DNA from: Polaromonas eurypsychrophila
GTDB taxonomy: Bacteria; Pseudomonadota; Gammaproteobacteria; Burkholderiales; Burkholderiaceae_C
Reading direction: 5' to 3'
DNA length: 64,000 nucleotides
Assembly (NCBI RefSeq): GCF_014641715.1
Contig: NZ_BMIG01000013.1
Span: 58,915-122,914, forward strand
Below, one piece after another: positions 27,248 through 38,022 of this stretch (position 1 is the first letter of the stretch; every line of letters starts with the position of its first letter). The notes under the pieces are model-generated. The model searched no databases, had not been told where the DNA came from, and worked only from the letters and a program-made list of their open reading frames with translations. Position numbers and translations under genes: made by a program.

Positions 27248-27567
27248 CACGCTGTAGCCTGGCACAGGGCCACACCGATGTGCAGGCAGATGCGGATTTT
27301 GGCAATGGCGGCGGCCGCCCACAGCATCAGCAGCAATAGAAAAACCACCAGCGGCAGATGGCGGTCCATCACCACCCGAGGTGATAACTTGCGCGCCACC
27401 CGCACCCAGGGCCGGCCCACGAGCTCAAGCACCCGGTAAAAAGGATTGCGCTCCCGCGCTGCGCCCGACAGCAGGCCGATCACGCCCTGCCCCGCCAGCG
27501 CCAGCAGGGCTATTTCAGCAAGCAGCTTGATGGTGGTGACCAGGGTGAGATAAGCGGCATCAGGCAT
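27247..27567 (-). CDS. Small membrane protein (YggT-like region), unidentified
   Basis: A 106-residue protein with two hydrophobic segments (TIKLLAEIALLALAGQGVIGLLSG near residue 12; LPLVVFLLLLMLWAAAAIAKI near 75) around RNPFYRVLELVGRPWVRVARKLSPRVV. This recalls the FYR.l.....P......R.L.P architecture of YggT-type proteins, but I do not claim membership. ATG 27567 gives a plausible N-terminus; the open frame extends further without support. Coupled to the TPR gene by TGATG. Confidence 0.65.
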   Translation of the reverse strand: MPDAAYLTLVTTIKLLAEIALLALAGQGVIGLLSGAARERNPFYRVLELVGRPWVRVARKLSPRVVMDRHLPLVVFLLLLMLWAAAAIAKIRICLHIGVALCQATA

Positions 27568-27658
27568 GGACCCCGATTGTCGCCGGGGGCCTTGCGTCTT
27601 GCTTACCCGGCAGGCGCCGGCACACCGGGGTTTTCCCTCGGTGCCCGGCCGTGAGTCC

Positions 27659-30058
27659 TCAGTTCGACAGCTGTTTCCAGGTGGCAATCACCGTGTCCGG
27701 ATTGAGCGACAGCGAACTGATGCCTTCGTCTTTAAGCCATTGCGCAAAATCCGGGTGGTCGCTGGGGCCCTGGCCACAGATACCGACGTATTTGCCCTGG
27801 CGCTTGCAGGCCTGGATGGCGCGACTCAGCATGGCCTTGACGGCCGGGTCGCGTTCGTCGAAGTCCTCGGCCAGGATGGCCAGGCCCGAGTCGCGGTCCA
27901 GACCCAAGGTAAGCTGGGTCAAATCGTTGGAGCCAATCGAGAAGCCGTCGAAGAATTCGAGGAATTCGTCAGCCAGAATGGCATTGCTCGGCACTTCGCA
28001 CATCATGATCACGCGCAAGTCCTTCTCGCCACGTTTCAAGCCATGCAGGGCCAGCAGGTCCGTGACCTTTTTGGCCTGGCCCAAAGTGCGCACGAACGGC
28101 ACCATGACCTCGACATTGACCAGGCCCATGTCGTCTCGCACACGCCGCAGCGCTTCGCACTCCATCGCAAACGCTTCACCGAAGTCGGGGCTCAGGTAAC
28201 GCGATGCACCGCGAAAGCCCAGCATCGGGTTTTCTTCCTCAGGCTCGTAGCGCGAACCCCCAATCAGCTTGCGGTATTCGTTGGACTTGAAGTCCGACAG
28301 GCGCACGATCACCGGTTTCGGCCAGAAAGCTGCGGCAATGGTCGCCACGCCTTCGGCCACCTTGTCAACGTAAAAAGCGCGCGGCGAGGCATGGCCGCGT
28401 GCCACGCTTTCCACCGCTTTTTTCAGGTCGGTATCGACATTCGGGTAGTCAAGGATGGCCTTGGGGTGCACGCCGATGTTGTTGTTGATGACAAACTCCA
28501 GCCGTGCCAGGCCGACGCCGTGGTTGGGGATCTGGCAAAAGTCGAAAGCCAGTTGCGGGTTGCCGACGTTCATGGTGATCTTCAGGTCGATAGGCGGCAT
28601 CTCGCCGCGCTGCACCTCGGTCACCTCGGTTTCCAGCAGGCCGTCGTAGATGTTGCCGGTGTCGCCCTCGGCGCAACTCACGGTGACCAGCATGCCAGTC
28701 TTGAGGGTTTCGGTCGCGTCGCCGCAGCCGACCACCGCCGGAATGCCCAATTCACGCGCGATGATGGCCGCATGGCAAGTGCGCCCGCCGCGATTTGTCA
28801 CGATGGCGCTGGCGCGTTTCATGACCGGCTCCCAGTTCGGGTCGGTCATGTCGGTCACCAGAATATCGCCAGGCTGGACCTGGTCCATGTCCTTGATGTC
28901 GTGCACGATGCGCACCGCACCGGTGCCAATCTTCTGGCCGATGGCCCGCCCTTCAGCGAGCACGGTGCCGGTGCCCTTGAGCTTGTAGCGCAGCTCGGCT
29001 TTGCCCTTGGACTGGCTTTTCACCGTCTCGGGACGCGCCTGCAGGATGTAGAGCTGGCCGTCGGTGCCGTCCTTGCCCCACTCGATGTCCATGGGCCGGC
29101 CATAGTGGTCCTCGATGATCACGGCGTAACGCGCGAGCTGTTCGACGTCGGCATCGCTCAGCGAATAACGGTTGCGCAGCTCGGCCGGCACGTCGGTGGT
29201 CTTAACCAGCTTGCCGCCGGCTTTTTTCTCATCCGGCGTGGTGAACTCCATCTGCAGCAGCTTGGAACCCAGGTTGCGGCGGATGACACAGCGCTTGCCA
29301 GCCTTGAGCATGGGCTTGTGCACGTAAAACTCATCCGGGTTGACGGCGCCCTGCACCACCGTCTCGCCCAGGCCGTAGCTGGAGGTGATGAAAACCACAT
29401 CCTCGAAGCCGCTTTCGGTGTCGATGGTGAACATCACGCCGGCCGCGCCGAGGTCGCTGCGCACCATGCGTTGTACGCCGGCCGACAGGGCCACGTCGGC
29501 ATGGGCGAAACCCTGGTGCACACGGTAGCTGATGGCGCGGTCGTTGTACAGCGAGGCAAACACCTCTTTCATCTTGTGCAGCACGTCCTCGATGCCGACC
29601 ACGTTCAAAAAAGTTTCTTGCTGACCGGCGAAAGACGCGTCGGGCAAGTCCTCAGCGGTGGCGGACGAGCGCACTGCAAAGCTGGCTTGTGGATTGCCGG
29701 CGCTCAGGGTGGCAAAGCTTTCGCGCACGGCTTTGGCAAATTCAGCCGGAAAGGGCTGGGCTTCAACCAGCGCGCGAATCTTGCTGCCGGTGACAGCCAG
29801 CGCGCGCACGTCGTCGGTGTTGAGCGCGTCAAGCAGCGCATTGATTTTCTGGTCCAGTCCATCGTGGGCCAGGAACACCCGGAAAGCGTGGGCGGTGGTG
29901 GCAAAGCCGGTCGGCACCCGCACGCCCTGGGGGCCAGTGGGCAATTGCGAGATCATTTCGCCGAGGCTGGCGTTTTTACCGCCGACGGCCTCGACATCCG
30001 TCATCCTCAGGTTTTCAAACGGTACGACCAAGGCGGTCGGCTCAAAAAGGTTGGACAT
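27659..30058 (-). CDS. ppsA: Phosphoenolpyruvate synthase
   Basis: A 799-residue enzyme making PEP from pyruvate and ATP, for gluconeogenesis from C3 and organic acids. It has the N-terminal ATP-grasp ([40 protein letters not shown]), the phosphohistidine domain ([23 protein letters not shown], His about residue 425) and the C-terminal barrel ([46 protein letters not shown]). It is divergent from its regulator ppsR. It suits growth on the propionate or acetate implied elsewhere in the window. Confidence 0.96.
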   Translation of the reverse strand: MSNLFEPTALVVPFENLRMTDVEAVGGKNASLGEMISQLPTGPQGVRVPTGFATTAHAFRVFLAHDGLDQKINALLDALNTDDVRALAVTGSKIRALVEAQPFPAEFAKAVRESFATLSAGNPQASFAVRSSATAEDLPDASFAGQQETFLNVVGIEDVLHKMKEVFASLYNDRAISYRVHQGFAHADVALSAGVQRMVRSDLGAAGVMFTIDTESGFEDVVFITSSYGLGETVVQGAVNPDEFYVHKPMLKAGKRCVIRRNLGSKLLQMEFTTPDEKKAGGKLVKTTDVPAELRNRYSLSDADVEQLARYAVIIEDHYGRPMDIEWGKDGTDGQLYILQARPETVKSQSKGKAELRYKLKGTGTVLAEGRAIGQKIGTGAVRIVHDIKDMDQVQPGDILVTDMTDPNWEPVMKRASAIVTNRGGRTCHAAIIARELGIPAVVGCGDATETLKTGMLVTVSCAEGDTGNIYDGLLETEVTEVQRGEMPPIDLKITMNVGNPQLAFDFCQIPNHGVGLARLEFVINNNIGVHPKAILDYPNVDTDLKKAVESVARGHASPRAFYVDKVAEGVATIAAAFWPKPVIVRLSDFKSNEYRKLIGGSRYEPEEENPMLGFRGASRYLSPDFGEAFAMECEALRRVRDDMGLVNVEVMVPFVRTLGQAKKVTDLLALHGLKRGEKDLRVIMMCEVPSNAILADEFLEFFDGFSIGSNDLTQLTLGLDRDSGLAILAEDFDERDPAVKAMLSRAIQACKRQGKYVGICGQGPSDHPDFAQWLKDEGISSLSLNPDTVIATWKQLSN

Positions 30059-30235
30059 GAAAATACTCCGGGAGGTTTAAAAACCGGGGACAGGCACATG
30101 CGCGGCGGGCAACCTTGTTGTTTTTCGAGGGGGTGGGTGCGGGGCATGGGCTGACAAATCTGGATAATTGCTCGATTGTAGAACGCCGCCCCGCAGCCCG
30201 CGTGTAAGCGCTTTTCCCTTAACCGGCCCATTCCC

Positions 30236-31057
30236 ATGTCCAACCGCACCGTGTTTTTCATCTCCGACGGCACCGGCATCACGGCCGAAACCTTTGGTAA
30301 CGCCATCCTGGCCCAGTTCGAGTTCAAGCCACGCCATGTGCGCCTGCCTTTCATCGACAGCGTGGACAAGGCGCACCAGGCGATCCGCCAGATCAATCAC
30401 ACGGCCGAGCTCGAAGGCAGCAAGCCGATTGTCTTCACCACGCTGGTCAACATGGAAATCCTGGAGGTGCTCAAGGCCGACTGCCACGGCATGCTGCTGG
30501 ACATGTTCGGCATGTTTGTGGCCCCGCTGGAGACCGAACTGGGCCTCAAGTCCAACCACCGGGTCGGACGCTTTTCGGACGCCTCCAAAAGCAAGGAGTA
30601 CGACGACCGCATCGAGGCCATCAACTTCTCGCTGGCGCACGACGACGGCCAGAGCAACCGCGATCTGGCCGGATCCGACGTGATCCTGGTCGGCGTCAGC
30701 CGCAGCGGCAAGACGCCGACCTCGCTCTACCTGGCGATGCAGTACGGGCTCAAGGCGTCCAATTACCCGCTGATCCCGGAAGACTTCGAGCGCCGCCAGT
30801 TGCCGCCGGCGCTGGTGCCGCACCGAAAGAAAATTTTTGGCCTGACGATTGCCGCCGAGCGCCTGGCGCAGATCCGCAATGAGCGCCGGCCCAACTCCAA
30901 GTACGCGAGCCTGGAGAACTGCCGCGACGAGATCCACGAGGCCGAAGCCATGATGCGGCGCGAAGGCATACGCTGGCTGTCGACCACCACCAAGTCGATC
31001 GAAGAGATTGCGACCACCATCCTGCAGGAAATCCGGCCGGAGCGGCTGGAATACTGA
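30236..31057 (+). CDS. ppsR: PEP synthase regulatory protein (bifunctional kinase/phosphorylase)
   Basis: A 273-residue protein of the DUF299 family. It switches PpsA off with ADP-dependent phosphorylation and on by phosphorolysis. The start [24 protein letters not shown] is the family signature, and [15 protein letters not shown] (about 153-167) is the P-loop-like site. Divergent pairing with ppsA is the usual arrangement and confirms the call. Confidence 0.95.
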   Translation: MSNRTVFFISDGTGITAETFGNAILAQFEFKPRHVRLPFIDSVDKAHQAIRQINHTAELEGSKPIVFTTLVNMEILEVLKADCHGMLLDMFGMFVAPLETELGLKSNHRVGRFSDASKSKEYDDRIEAINFSLAHDDGQSNRDLAGSDVILVGVSRSGKTPTSLYLAMQYGLKASNYPLIPEDFERRQLPPALVPHRKKIFGLTIAAERLAQIRNERRPNSKYASLENCRDEIHEAEAMMRREGIRWLSTTTKSIEEIATTILQEIRPERLEY

Positions 31058-31068
31058 GAGGCGCCAGT

Positions 31069-31110
31069 TCGCTCTATTTTTGATAGCTGCTCACGCCTAC
31101 CAGACAACAG
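31069..31110 (+). repeat. Dispersed ~50-bp element, copy 6
   Basis: GCTCTATTTTTGATAGCTGCTCACGC follows ppsR; the distal end is diverged. It faces copy 7 as an inverted pair about 100 bp away. Confidence 0.6.
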
Positions 31111-31199
31111 CCGCAGCATGATTTCTTGAGAAGAGCCGGCGCAACTTCGGCGTCACGCCCTGAATCTAACCAGATGGCACATCAAAATAGCCGTTGGCC

Positions 31200-31243
31200 C
31201 AAATCTGACGGGCGTGAGCAGCTATATATTTGATAGCAAATTA
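31200..31243 (-). repeat. Dispersed ~50-bp element, copy 7
   Basis: On the minus strand GCTATCAAATATATAGCTGCTCACGCCCG, then a shortened distal end. It lies 3 bp after the modC stop. Copies 6 and 7 could form a long hairpin between convergent ppsR and modC. Confidence 0.65.
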
Positions 31244-31245
31244 CC

Positions 31246-32322
31246 TCAACCCAGCACCGCCACACCCTTGACCTGCGCAAAAACAGCGCTGCCCGGCTGC
31301 AGCTGCAGCGCCGCCGCCGACTTGCGCGTGATGCGTGCCAACAACGTGCTGCCGCCCGCGTCCAGGCTGACCATGAGCTGGCCGGGGCTGTCATCAGCCA
31401 GGCCGGTGACGATGGCGGCAAACACATTGAGCACGCTGCTGCCCTCCTGCCGCTGCAGGCTCAGGCTGATGTCGCGCGCCTGAATGCGCACCCGCACCTT
31501 TTGGCCAGGCTGCAGCGCCTGGCTGGGCAGGCTGATCTGCCCACCGGGAAATTCAAGATGGCTCAATTGCCAGGCCGGCTCCAGGTGCGTCACCGTGGCC
31601 TCTATCACGGCCGCAGCGGCGTCGCCATGCGCCAGCGGCAAATCCAGCCGCGTCATCAACTCGCGCGTGGGCCCGGCTGCCGTGACGCGGCCGGCTTCGA
31701 GCAGCACCAGGTGATCGGCCAACCGCGCCACTTCGTCGGGTGCGTGGCTCACATACAGAATGGGGATGTCCAGTTCGGCGTGCAGCTTTTCAAGGTAAGG
31801 CAACACGTCGGCTTTGCGCTGCAGATCCAGCGAGGCCAGCGGCTCGTCCATTAGCAGCAGGCTGGGGCTGGTGGCCAGCGCCCGCGCGATCGCCACGCGC
31901 TGGCGCTCACCGCCCGACAAGGTATCCGGCCGGCGCTCCATCAGCGGCTCTATGCCCAGCAGCTCGACCGCCTGCTCCAGCGAGACCCGACGCTGCGCCG
32001 CGGGCACGCGGCTGCGGCCGTAGTCGAGGTTGCGCCGCACGTCCAGGTGCGCGAACAGGCTGGCGTCCTGGAACACCAGACCGAGCGGGCGCCGGTGCAC
32101 CGGCATGAAGACGCCGGAGGCATCATCCTGCCAGACCTCTCCGCTGACCACCAATTGGCCGCTGCGCGCGCGCTCCAGCCCGGCGATGCAGCGCAGCAAG
32201 GTGCTTTTGCCCGAGCCGGAGACGCCAAAAAACGCCGTCACACCGCGCCCTGGCAAATCCAACGCCACGTCCAGCGAAAAATCTTTGTAGGCCTGCCGAA
32301 ATACGGCTGTGATGCCGCTCAT
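31246..32322 (-). CDS. modC: Molybdate ABC transporter ATPase with Mop domain
   Basis: A 358-residue ATPase energising molybdate import. It has Walker [12 protein letters not shown], signature [15 protein letters not shown], Walker [13 protein letters not shown] and switch His in YVSHAPDE. The C-terminal third is a Mop (molybdopterin/molybdate-binding) domain, [28 protein letters not shown], typical of ModC. ATG 32322 overlaps the modB stop (ATGA); the longer open frame is not family-like. Confidence 0.94.
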   Translation of the reverse strand: MSGITAVFRQAYKDFSLDVALDLPGRGVTAFFGVSGSGKSTLLRCIAGLERARSGQLVVSGEVWQDDASGVFMPVHRRPLGLVFQDASLFAHLDVRRNLDYGRSRVPAAQRRVSLEQAVELLGIEPLMERRPDTLSGGERQRVAIARALATSPSLLLMDEPLASLDLQRKADVLPYLEKLHAELDIPILYVSHAPDEVARLADHLVLLEAGRVTAAGPTRELMTRLDLPLAHGDAAAAVIEATVTHLEPAWQLSHLEFPGGQISLPSQALQPGQKVRVRIQARDISLSLQRQEGSSVLNVFAAIVTGLADDSPGQLMVSLDAGGSTLLARITRKSAAALQLQPGSAVFAQVKGVAVLG

Positions 32323-33008
32323 GCGCCCCGCCTGCGACGCCGCCGTCCAGTGGGCTGAAGGGTGTACAGCGCCAGCAACACAAGGAAAGAAAACAGCAGC
32401 AGGCCGCCCGCCAGCCAATGGGCCTGTGTGTATTCGAGTGCTTCGACATGATCGTAGATCTGGACCGATATGACTCGCGTCTTGCCGGGAATGTTGCCGC
32501 CCATCATCAACACAATGCCGAACTCGCCGACGGTGTGCGCAAAACCCATGACCGCAGCCGTCAGATAGGCGGATCGCGCCTGTGGCAAGACAACACTGAA
32601 AAACGTATCTAGTGGGGATGCCCGCAAAGTAGCGGCCACCTCCAGCGGCCGGTCACCCATCGCTTCAAACGCGCCTTCAATTGGCTTGACCACAAAAGGT
32701 AGTGAATAAAACACCGACCCCACAACGAGGCCGGCGAAGGTAAACGGTAGCGGTTCCCAACCAAAAGACTGCATGAACCTTCCGACAGGTCCGCTCGGCC
32801 CCATCAGGACCAGGAGATAAAACCCAAGCACCACAGGCGGCAACACCAATGGGAGGCCGATGAGGGCGTCTACCGGGCCTTTCCAGGAAGAGCGAGTGCG
32901 GGCCAGCCACCAGGCCAAAGGGGTACAGATCAGCAGCAATATCAGCGTGGTCATACTTGCCAACTTGAAAGTCAACAGAATGGCCTGAAGATCAGCGTCA
33001 TTGAGCAT
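32319..33008 (-). CDS. modB: Molybdate ABC transporter permease
   Basis: A 229-residue inner-membrane permease with five to six helices. The cytoplasmic EAA loop that docks ModC is seen in [35 protein letters not shown], with [10 protein letters not shown] a ModB hallmark. It is 12 bp after modA and overlaps modC by ATGA. Confidence 0.94.
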   Translation of the reverse strand: MLNDADLQAILLTFKLASMTTLILLLICTPLAWWLARTRSSWKGPVDALIGLPLVLPPVVLGFYLLVLMGPSGPVGRFMQSFGWEPLPFTFAGLVVGSVFYSLPFVVKPIEGAFEAMGDRPLEVAATLRASPLDTFFSVVLPQARSAYLTAAVMGFAHTVGEFGIVLMMGGNIPGKTRVISVQIYDHVEALEYTQAHWLAGGLLLFSFLVLLALYTLQPTGRRRRRRGA

Positions 33009-33020
33009 GGAGAACGCTAC

Positions 33021-33827
<807 letters not shown>

Positions 33828-33857
33828 ACCTGTTGCCGTCCGCATCACCAACTCCCC

Positions 33858-34622
33858 ATGAAAAAGTCCGCCCCCGCCGCGCTGTTTTTCGGCAGCGCCC
33901 TAAGCCATGAGCCTGCGGACAAACGCATCGAGATCCTGCGCCTGATCGGCGAAAGTGGCTCGATCTCGCAGGCCGCGCGCAATGCCGGGGTCAGCTACAA
34001 GGCGGCCTGGCAGGCCATCGACATCCTGAGCAATCTGTCCGGCGGAGTGCTGGTGAAGCGGGCAGTCGGCGGTGCCGGCGGCGGCGGAGCCCTGCTCACC
34101 GATGCGGGACACCGCTTGCTGGCGGTTGCCGGTCAACTGGCCGAATCACGCCGCCAAGTGCTGGCCGGCGCCGCAGCAGGACCCTACACCTCCACGCTGT
34201 CTCACATCGGCCTGCGCACCAGCATGCGCAACCAGTTTCCCTGCTGGGTGGAACGGTTGGAGTCGAAAGGCCAGACCGTGCGCGTGATCCTGCGCCTGCC
34301 GGACCACAGCTTGCTGGTGTCGCGCATCACCAAAGCCAGTGCCGAACTGCTGGGCCTCAAGAAAGACCTGGCAGTGCTGGCGCTGTGCAAGGCCACCGCC
34401 GTGGTCGTCACGTCGCAGACCGCCAGCCGCGCAGTTGGCCAACAGCTGAGCGGACAGGCCCAGCGCGTCAGCCGCGGCGCCACCGGCGACGAGGTGTCGC
34501 TGCTGCTGGACGCCGGGTTGCAACTGGTAGGATTTGCCGCTCCCGGCAACGGCATCAGGACCAAAACACGAGTGAGCGCGCTGATCGACGAGTCGGCTGT
34601 GGTCATCGCCCTGACCGCCTGA
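33858..34622 (+). CDS. modE: Molybdate-responsive regulator ModE
   Basis: A 254-residue regulator. The N-terminal LysR-like winged helix is RIEILRLIGESGSISQAARNAGVSYKAAWQAIDILSNL. The C-terminal half has two Mop domains (SMRNQFPCWVERLESKGQTVRVILRL; TGDEVSLLLDAGLQLVGFAA...RVSALIDESAVVIAL) that bind molybdate. The divergent modABC operon and the palindrome between them support autoregulated control of molybdate uptake. Confidence 0.93.
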   Translation: MKKSAPAALFFGSALSHEPADKRIEILRLIGESGSISQAARNAGVSYKAAWQAIDILSNLSGGVLVKRAVGGAGGGGALLTDAGHRLLAVAGQLAESRRQVLAGAAAGPYTSTLSHIGLRTSMRNQFPCWVERLESKGQTVRVILRLPDHSLLVSRITKASAELLGLKKDLAVLALCKATAVVVTSQTASRAVGQQLSGQAQRVSRGATGDEVSLLLDAGLQLVGFAAPGNGIRTKTRVSALIDESAVVIALTA

Positions 34623-34635
34623 AGGGTGCTTTTCG

Positions 34636-34685
34636 CTACATTTTTGATAGCTGCTCGCGCTTTACCAATAAGGGTCAGAGACTGA
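34636..34685 (+). repeat. Dispersed ~50-bp element, copy 8
   Basis: GCTACATTTTTGATAGCTGCTCGCGC then AATAAGGGTCAGAG. It lies between convergent modE and hmuV; its distal end reaches the last codons of hmuV. Confidence 0.65.
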
Positions 34686-35544
34686 TTTGTCCCTCAAATA
34701 ATGTCGATGGGCCAAACACATACTGATGGCAAGGCGCCGCGCCATCCTGGATGGGTACCGCCTGCGCCCGAACCCCCCAGACCTGGGCGATACATTCCGG
34801 CGTGAGCACCTGCGCGCTTGCGCCGCCGGCAACCACCTCACCTTCTTGCAGCACCACACAACGGTCGCTGTAGCGCAATGCCAGATTCAGATCATGCAGC
34901 ACCGCCACCACCCCCACGCCCTGCCCCACAGCCCAGTCACGCACTAGTTGCAGCATGCGATGCTGGTGCTGGAGGTCGAGTGCGGCGGTTGGCTCGTCCA
35001 GCAGCAGCCATCTGGTCTGCGATTGGCCCGCTATCCCCACCATCGGCTCCCACACTTGAGCCAGCGCCCGCGCCAGATGCGCGCGCGCCTTCTCTCCACC
35101 GGACAGGGTGTTGAGCGCCCGCTTCGCCAGGTGATCCACCGCCGTGGCCTGCATGGCCTGCGCAACGATGTGGGCTTCCTGCCGGCTGGGATGCCTGCGA
35201 TGCGGATAGCGGCCCAACTCCACCACCTCCTGCACGGTGAAGTCGAAGGCGACCTGCGTTTCCTGCGCCACACAGGCGCGCACGCGGGCCAGGCGCTCAC
35301 GCGGGTGCGCCGCGAGGGGCTGGCCACCAAGGCGGACCAGCCCATTGACTGGTTCGCGCTGGCCGGTCAACAGCGACAGCAGGGTTGACTTTCCAGCGCC
35401 GTTCGGGCCGAGGATGGCCGTTACCTGCCCGGCATTGAAGCAGGCCGAGGTGTTGCGCAGCAAGGTTTTGCCTGGCATCTCCACCCCGACGCCGACCGCC
35501 TCCAGCACCCCCTCTGTAAGATCGCTGAAGTTGCGGGCGTTCAC
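34675..35544 (-). CDS. hmuV: Hemin ABC transporter ATPase
   Basis: About 289 residues. Walker A AILGPNGAGKSTLLSLLTG, signature LSGGEKARAHLARALAQ, Walker B WLLLDEPTAALDLQHQ and switch His in VLHDLNLAL. A short stretch (VWEPMVGIAGQSQTR) before Walker B is typical of HmuV. It powers heme import through HmuU. The start is GTG 35544, whose GTGA overlaps the hmuU stop. The long upstream open frame is a shadow of hmuU. Confidence 0.9.
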   Translation of the reverse strand: MNARNFSDLTEGVLEAVGVGVEMPGKTLLRNTSACFNAGQVTAILGPNGAGKSTLLSLLTGQREPVNGLVRLGGQPLAAHPRERLARVRACVAQETQVAFDFTVQEVVELGRYPHRRHPSRQEAHIVAQAMQATAVDHLAKRALNTLSGGEKARAHLARALAQVWEPMVGIAGQSQTRWLLLDEPTAALDLQHQHRMLQLVRDWAVGQGVGVVAVLHDLNLALRYSDRCVVLQEGEVVAGGASAQVLTPECIAQVWGVRAQAVPIQDGAAPCHQYVFGPSTLFEGQISL

Positions 35545-36644
35545 AGGCGCCCCCTGAAATGCCGCAGCAACAACAGGAAAAACGGCACGCCAACAAAAGC
35601 CGTCAGCACACCCAGGGGCAGTTCCGCCGGCTTGACAGCGGTGCGCGCAAACGCATCGGCGACCAGCACCAGCGCCGCGCCCAGCAGGGCCGAGCCCGGC
35701 AGCACGATGCGGTGATCCGGCCCGGCCAACAGGCGCACACAATGCGGTGCGACCAGCCCTACAAAACCGATGATGCCGGTGGTCGCGGTCACAGCGCCCA
35801 CCGCCAGCGCCGTGACCACCACAGCAAAACGCTTGACGCGCTCGACCGGCACGCCAAGCAAAGCAGCCTGCGCCTCGCCCAGCGCAATGGCATTCAGCGG
35901 CCGGGCCAGCGTCAGGCCCGCGCCCACCGCGATGCCGACCACGGCGGAAACCAGGACCACGGCGCTCCAGCGCGCCCCGCCCAGGCTGCCCAGCAGCCAA
36001 AACTGCAGGCTGCGCAATTGTTCATCGCTGGCCAGAAATGTCAGGTAGCCCAGACCCGCGCCGGCCAATGCATTGATGGCGATGCCGGCCAGCAGCATCA
36101 GTCCGACTCGTGTGCCGCCATCCTGCTGCGACAGCGCATACACCAGCATGGTCACGCCCAGGCTGCCGATAAAAGCGGTGATCACCAAGGTCCAGCTGCC
36201 CAGGGTGCGCGGCATCTCAGGAAACCAGACGCTGCCCAGGATGATGGTGACGCCGGCAGCCAGTGCCGCCCCGCTGCTCACACCAATCAGACCCGGATCG
36301 GCCAGCGAATTGCGGAAAAGCCCCTGCATCAGCGCACCCGACAGCCCCAGCGCGGCCCCGGCGGCCACCCCCAGCAACAGCCGCGGCAGCCGGATGTTGA
36401 AAAACACGAGATGCGCCGGCGAATTCTGCGCGGAGCCATCAAACAGGCCCAGCAGCATGTGCCACAGTTCCAGCGGGCTAATCGCATAGGCGCCGGTCGC
36501 ACTGCCAATCACAAAGCTCAGCGCCAGCAGCAGCAGGCCCAGCGGCAGCACGACGCCGGGCGACAGCCGGCCCGAGCGAAACAGGCTAGCCTTCCATGAC
36601 GGCCTGGCGACAGGCGCCGAGATTTTGCCGGCGAGCGCGTTCAT
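35541..36644 (-). CDS. hmuU: Hemin ABC transporter permease (FecCD family)
   Basis: About 367 residues with nine to ten helices. Family marks are RLPRLLLGVAAGAALGLSGALMQGLFRNSLADPGLIGVSSGAALAAG and GFVGLVAPHCVRLLAGPDHRIVLPGSALLGAALVLVADAFAR. ATG 36644 (MNALAGKIS) is chosen. It lies 40 bp after hmuT and overlaps hmuV by GTGA. Confidence 0.92.
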   Translation of the reverse strand: MNALAGKISAPVARPSWKASLFRSGRLSPGVVLPLGLLLLALSFVIGSATGAYAISPLELWHMLLGLFDGSAQNSPAHLVFFNIRLPRLLLGVAAGAALGLSGALMQGLFRNSLADPGLIGVSSGAALAAGVTIILGSVWFPEMPRTLGSWTLVITAFIGSLGVTMLVYALSQQDGGTRVGLMLLAGIAINALAGAGLGYLTFLASDEQLRSLQFWLLGSLGGARWSAVVLVSAVVGIAVGAGLTLARPLNAIALGEAQAALLGVPVERVKRFAVVVTALAVGAVTATTGIIGFVGLVAPHCVRLLAGPDHRIVLPGSALLGAALVLVADAFARTAVKPAELPLGVLTAFVGVPFFLLLLRHFRGRL

Positions 36645-36684
36645 GCGCCGGCCATGTCGGACAGGCGCCCGCAAACAGGCTTGT

Positions 36685-37617
36685 TCATGCCCGGGCCTTC
36701 AATGCCGCCTGGTGCAGCTCGGCCACGGCTTGAGGCAGCCGCGGGCCGAAACCGATCAGGTACAGCGCATCGAGCGCAACCAGTGAACGCTTCCTGTAGG
36801 CCGGCGTGAGCTCCAGCCCCGGGCGTGACCAGAACTTGTCCATGCCGCCCGCGGCTTCGATACCCTGGGTGGTAGTCACGATGACATCGGGGGCGGACCA
36901 CACCAGGGCCTCGGGCGTCATGGGTCGGTAGCCGCTGAAGCCACCCGGTCCCGTCAAGGCGTTGTCAATGCCAGCAAAACGCAGCATGGCATTGGCGGCG
37001 GTTTTGTCGCCTGCCACTTGTGGCGTGGCTGTGTGCGCCAGGACAAAAATCGCGCTCGGCTTGCGGCCCGGTTGCCGGGCCACGGCGGCCAGCACCGCGG
37101 CCCACTCGGCATCAAGCCTGGCCTGCAACGCCGCGGCCTGTGCGGTGCGTGCTGTGGCACGCCCCACCGCAGCCACCTTGCGCTGCACCTCAGCCCAGCT
37201 ATGCTCGGCCTCGACCAACTCGACCTTGACGCCGGCACTGCGGATCTGGTCCATCACCACGCCGGGGCCAGCTTCGCTGGTCCCGATCACGGCATCGGGC
37301 TTGAGCGACAGCAGGCCTTCGGCGGACAACCGGCGCATGTAGCCGACCTTGGGCGTCTGCTGTGCCGCAGCGGGAAACAGGCTGGTGGTATCGGTGCCGA
37401 CCAGTTGCTTTTCAGCGCCCAGCGCGTAGACGATCTCGGTCATGGCGCCGTTGACGGAGACGATCCGGGGCAGTCGGCCCGGCGTCTGCGCCCGCGCAGC
37501 AAGCGCAGACAGGGCGCCAACGCTAGAGACGGCGGACGCCGCCAGGAGTGTCGAAAAACGCAAAGCCTGGCGCCGCCGGAGCAGCAGCAGAGGAGTGGGT
37601 GAGATGGAAGGCTTCAT
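36685..37617 (-). CDS. hmuT: Periplasmic hemin-binding protein
   Basis: A 310-residue substrate-binding protein of the class III fold. The N-terminus has a signal with RRRQALRFSTLLAASAVSSV, which could be Tat-like or Sec, ending near ALAARAQ. RIVSVNGAMTEIVYALGAEKQLVGTDTTSLFP and VGYMRRLSAEGLLSLKPDAVIGT are typical of HmuT. Delivers heme to HmuUV. It follows the VOC gene by 24 bp. Confidence 0.9.
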   Translation of the reverse strand: MKPSISPTPLLLLRRRQALRFSTLLAASAVSSVGALSALAARAQTPGRLPRIVSVNGAMTEIVYALGAEKQLVGTDTTSLFPAAAQQTPKVGYMRRLSAEGLLSLKPDAVIGTSEAGPGVVMDQIRSAGVKVELVEAEHSWAEVQRKVAAVGRATARTAQAAALQARLDAEWAAVLAAVARQPGRKPSAIFVLAHTATPQVAGDKTAANAMLRFAGIDNALTGPGGFSGYRPMTPEALVWSAPDVIVTTTQGIEAAGGMDKFWSRPGLELTPAYRKRSLVALDALYLIGFGPRLPQAVAELHQAALKARA

Positions 37618-37641
37618 GGGAGTCGTTGAGGCGAGGTGGTT

Positions 37642-38022
37642 TCATGTGATGTTCTGGGCAATGCGGCAGAGCACGGCGGAAGGATCTAGCAGCACAAAAT
37701 CGCGCTGGCGCCAGGGCTGGTCTTGCGGCGCAACGGTGCGTACGCCATAACGGCCGGGAATTCCCGCCTGCTGCACCCTGGCCCACCAGCTTTCCACGTC
37801 CTGCACGATCAGGTGCATCATGAAATTGTCGGCATGCTCGGCCACGTAGAACTTTTGCAGAAAAAAGGCGGTATCACCCAGACGCATATAGGCCAGGGTG
37901 TCGTCCGACCAGGGGATCTCAAACCCAAGCTCTTCATAAAAACGTTTGGACAGCGCGAAATCCCTGGCCGGTACAAAGGCCTTGATTTCCACTGCACCGA
38001 AACCGTTTTCGGCACTGCTCAT
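37642..38022 (-). CDS. VOC-fold (glyoxalase/bleomycin-resistance type) protein in the heme operon
   Basis: A 126-residue single VOC unit: VEIKAFVPARDFALSKRFYEELGFEIPWSDDTLAYMRLGDTAFFLQKF, then FMMHLIVQDVESWWARVQQAG. The usual metal ligands are only partly present, so it may bind rather than convert a ligand. It overlaps hmuS by ATGA and is 24 bp before hmuT, hence co-expressed with heme uptake. A role in handling heme or a heme product is inference from position. Confidence 0.75.
   Translation of the reverse strand: MSSAENGFGAVEIKAFVPARDFALSKRFYEELGFEIPWSDDTLAYMRLGDTAFFLQKFYVAEHADNFMMHLIVQDVESWWARVQQAGIPGRYGVRTVAPQDQPWRQRDFVLLDPSAVLCRIAQNIT

Noticed and set aside
27566..30154. 862-codon plus-strand open frame opposite ppsA
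   Set aside because: Exact shadow of ppsA; the composition (His, Gly, Ala, Val) is typical of antisense frames and no domain is seen.
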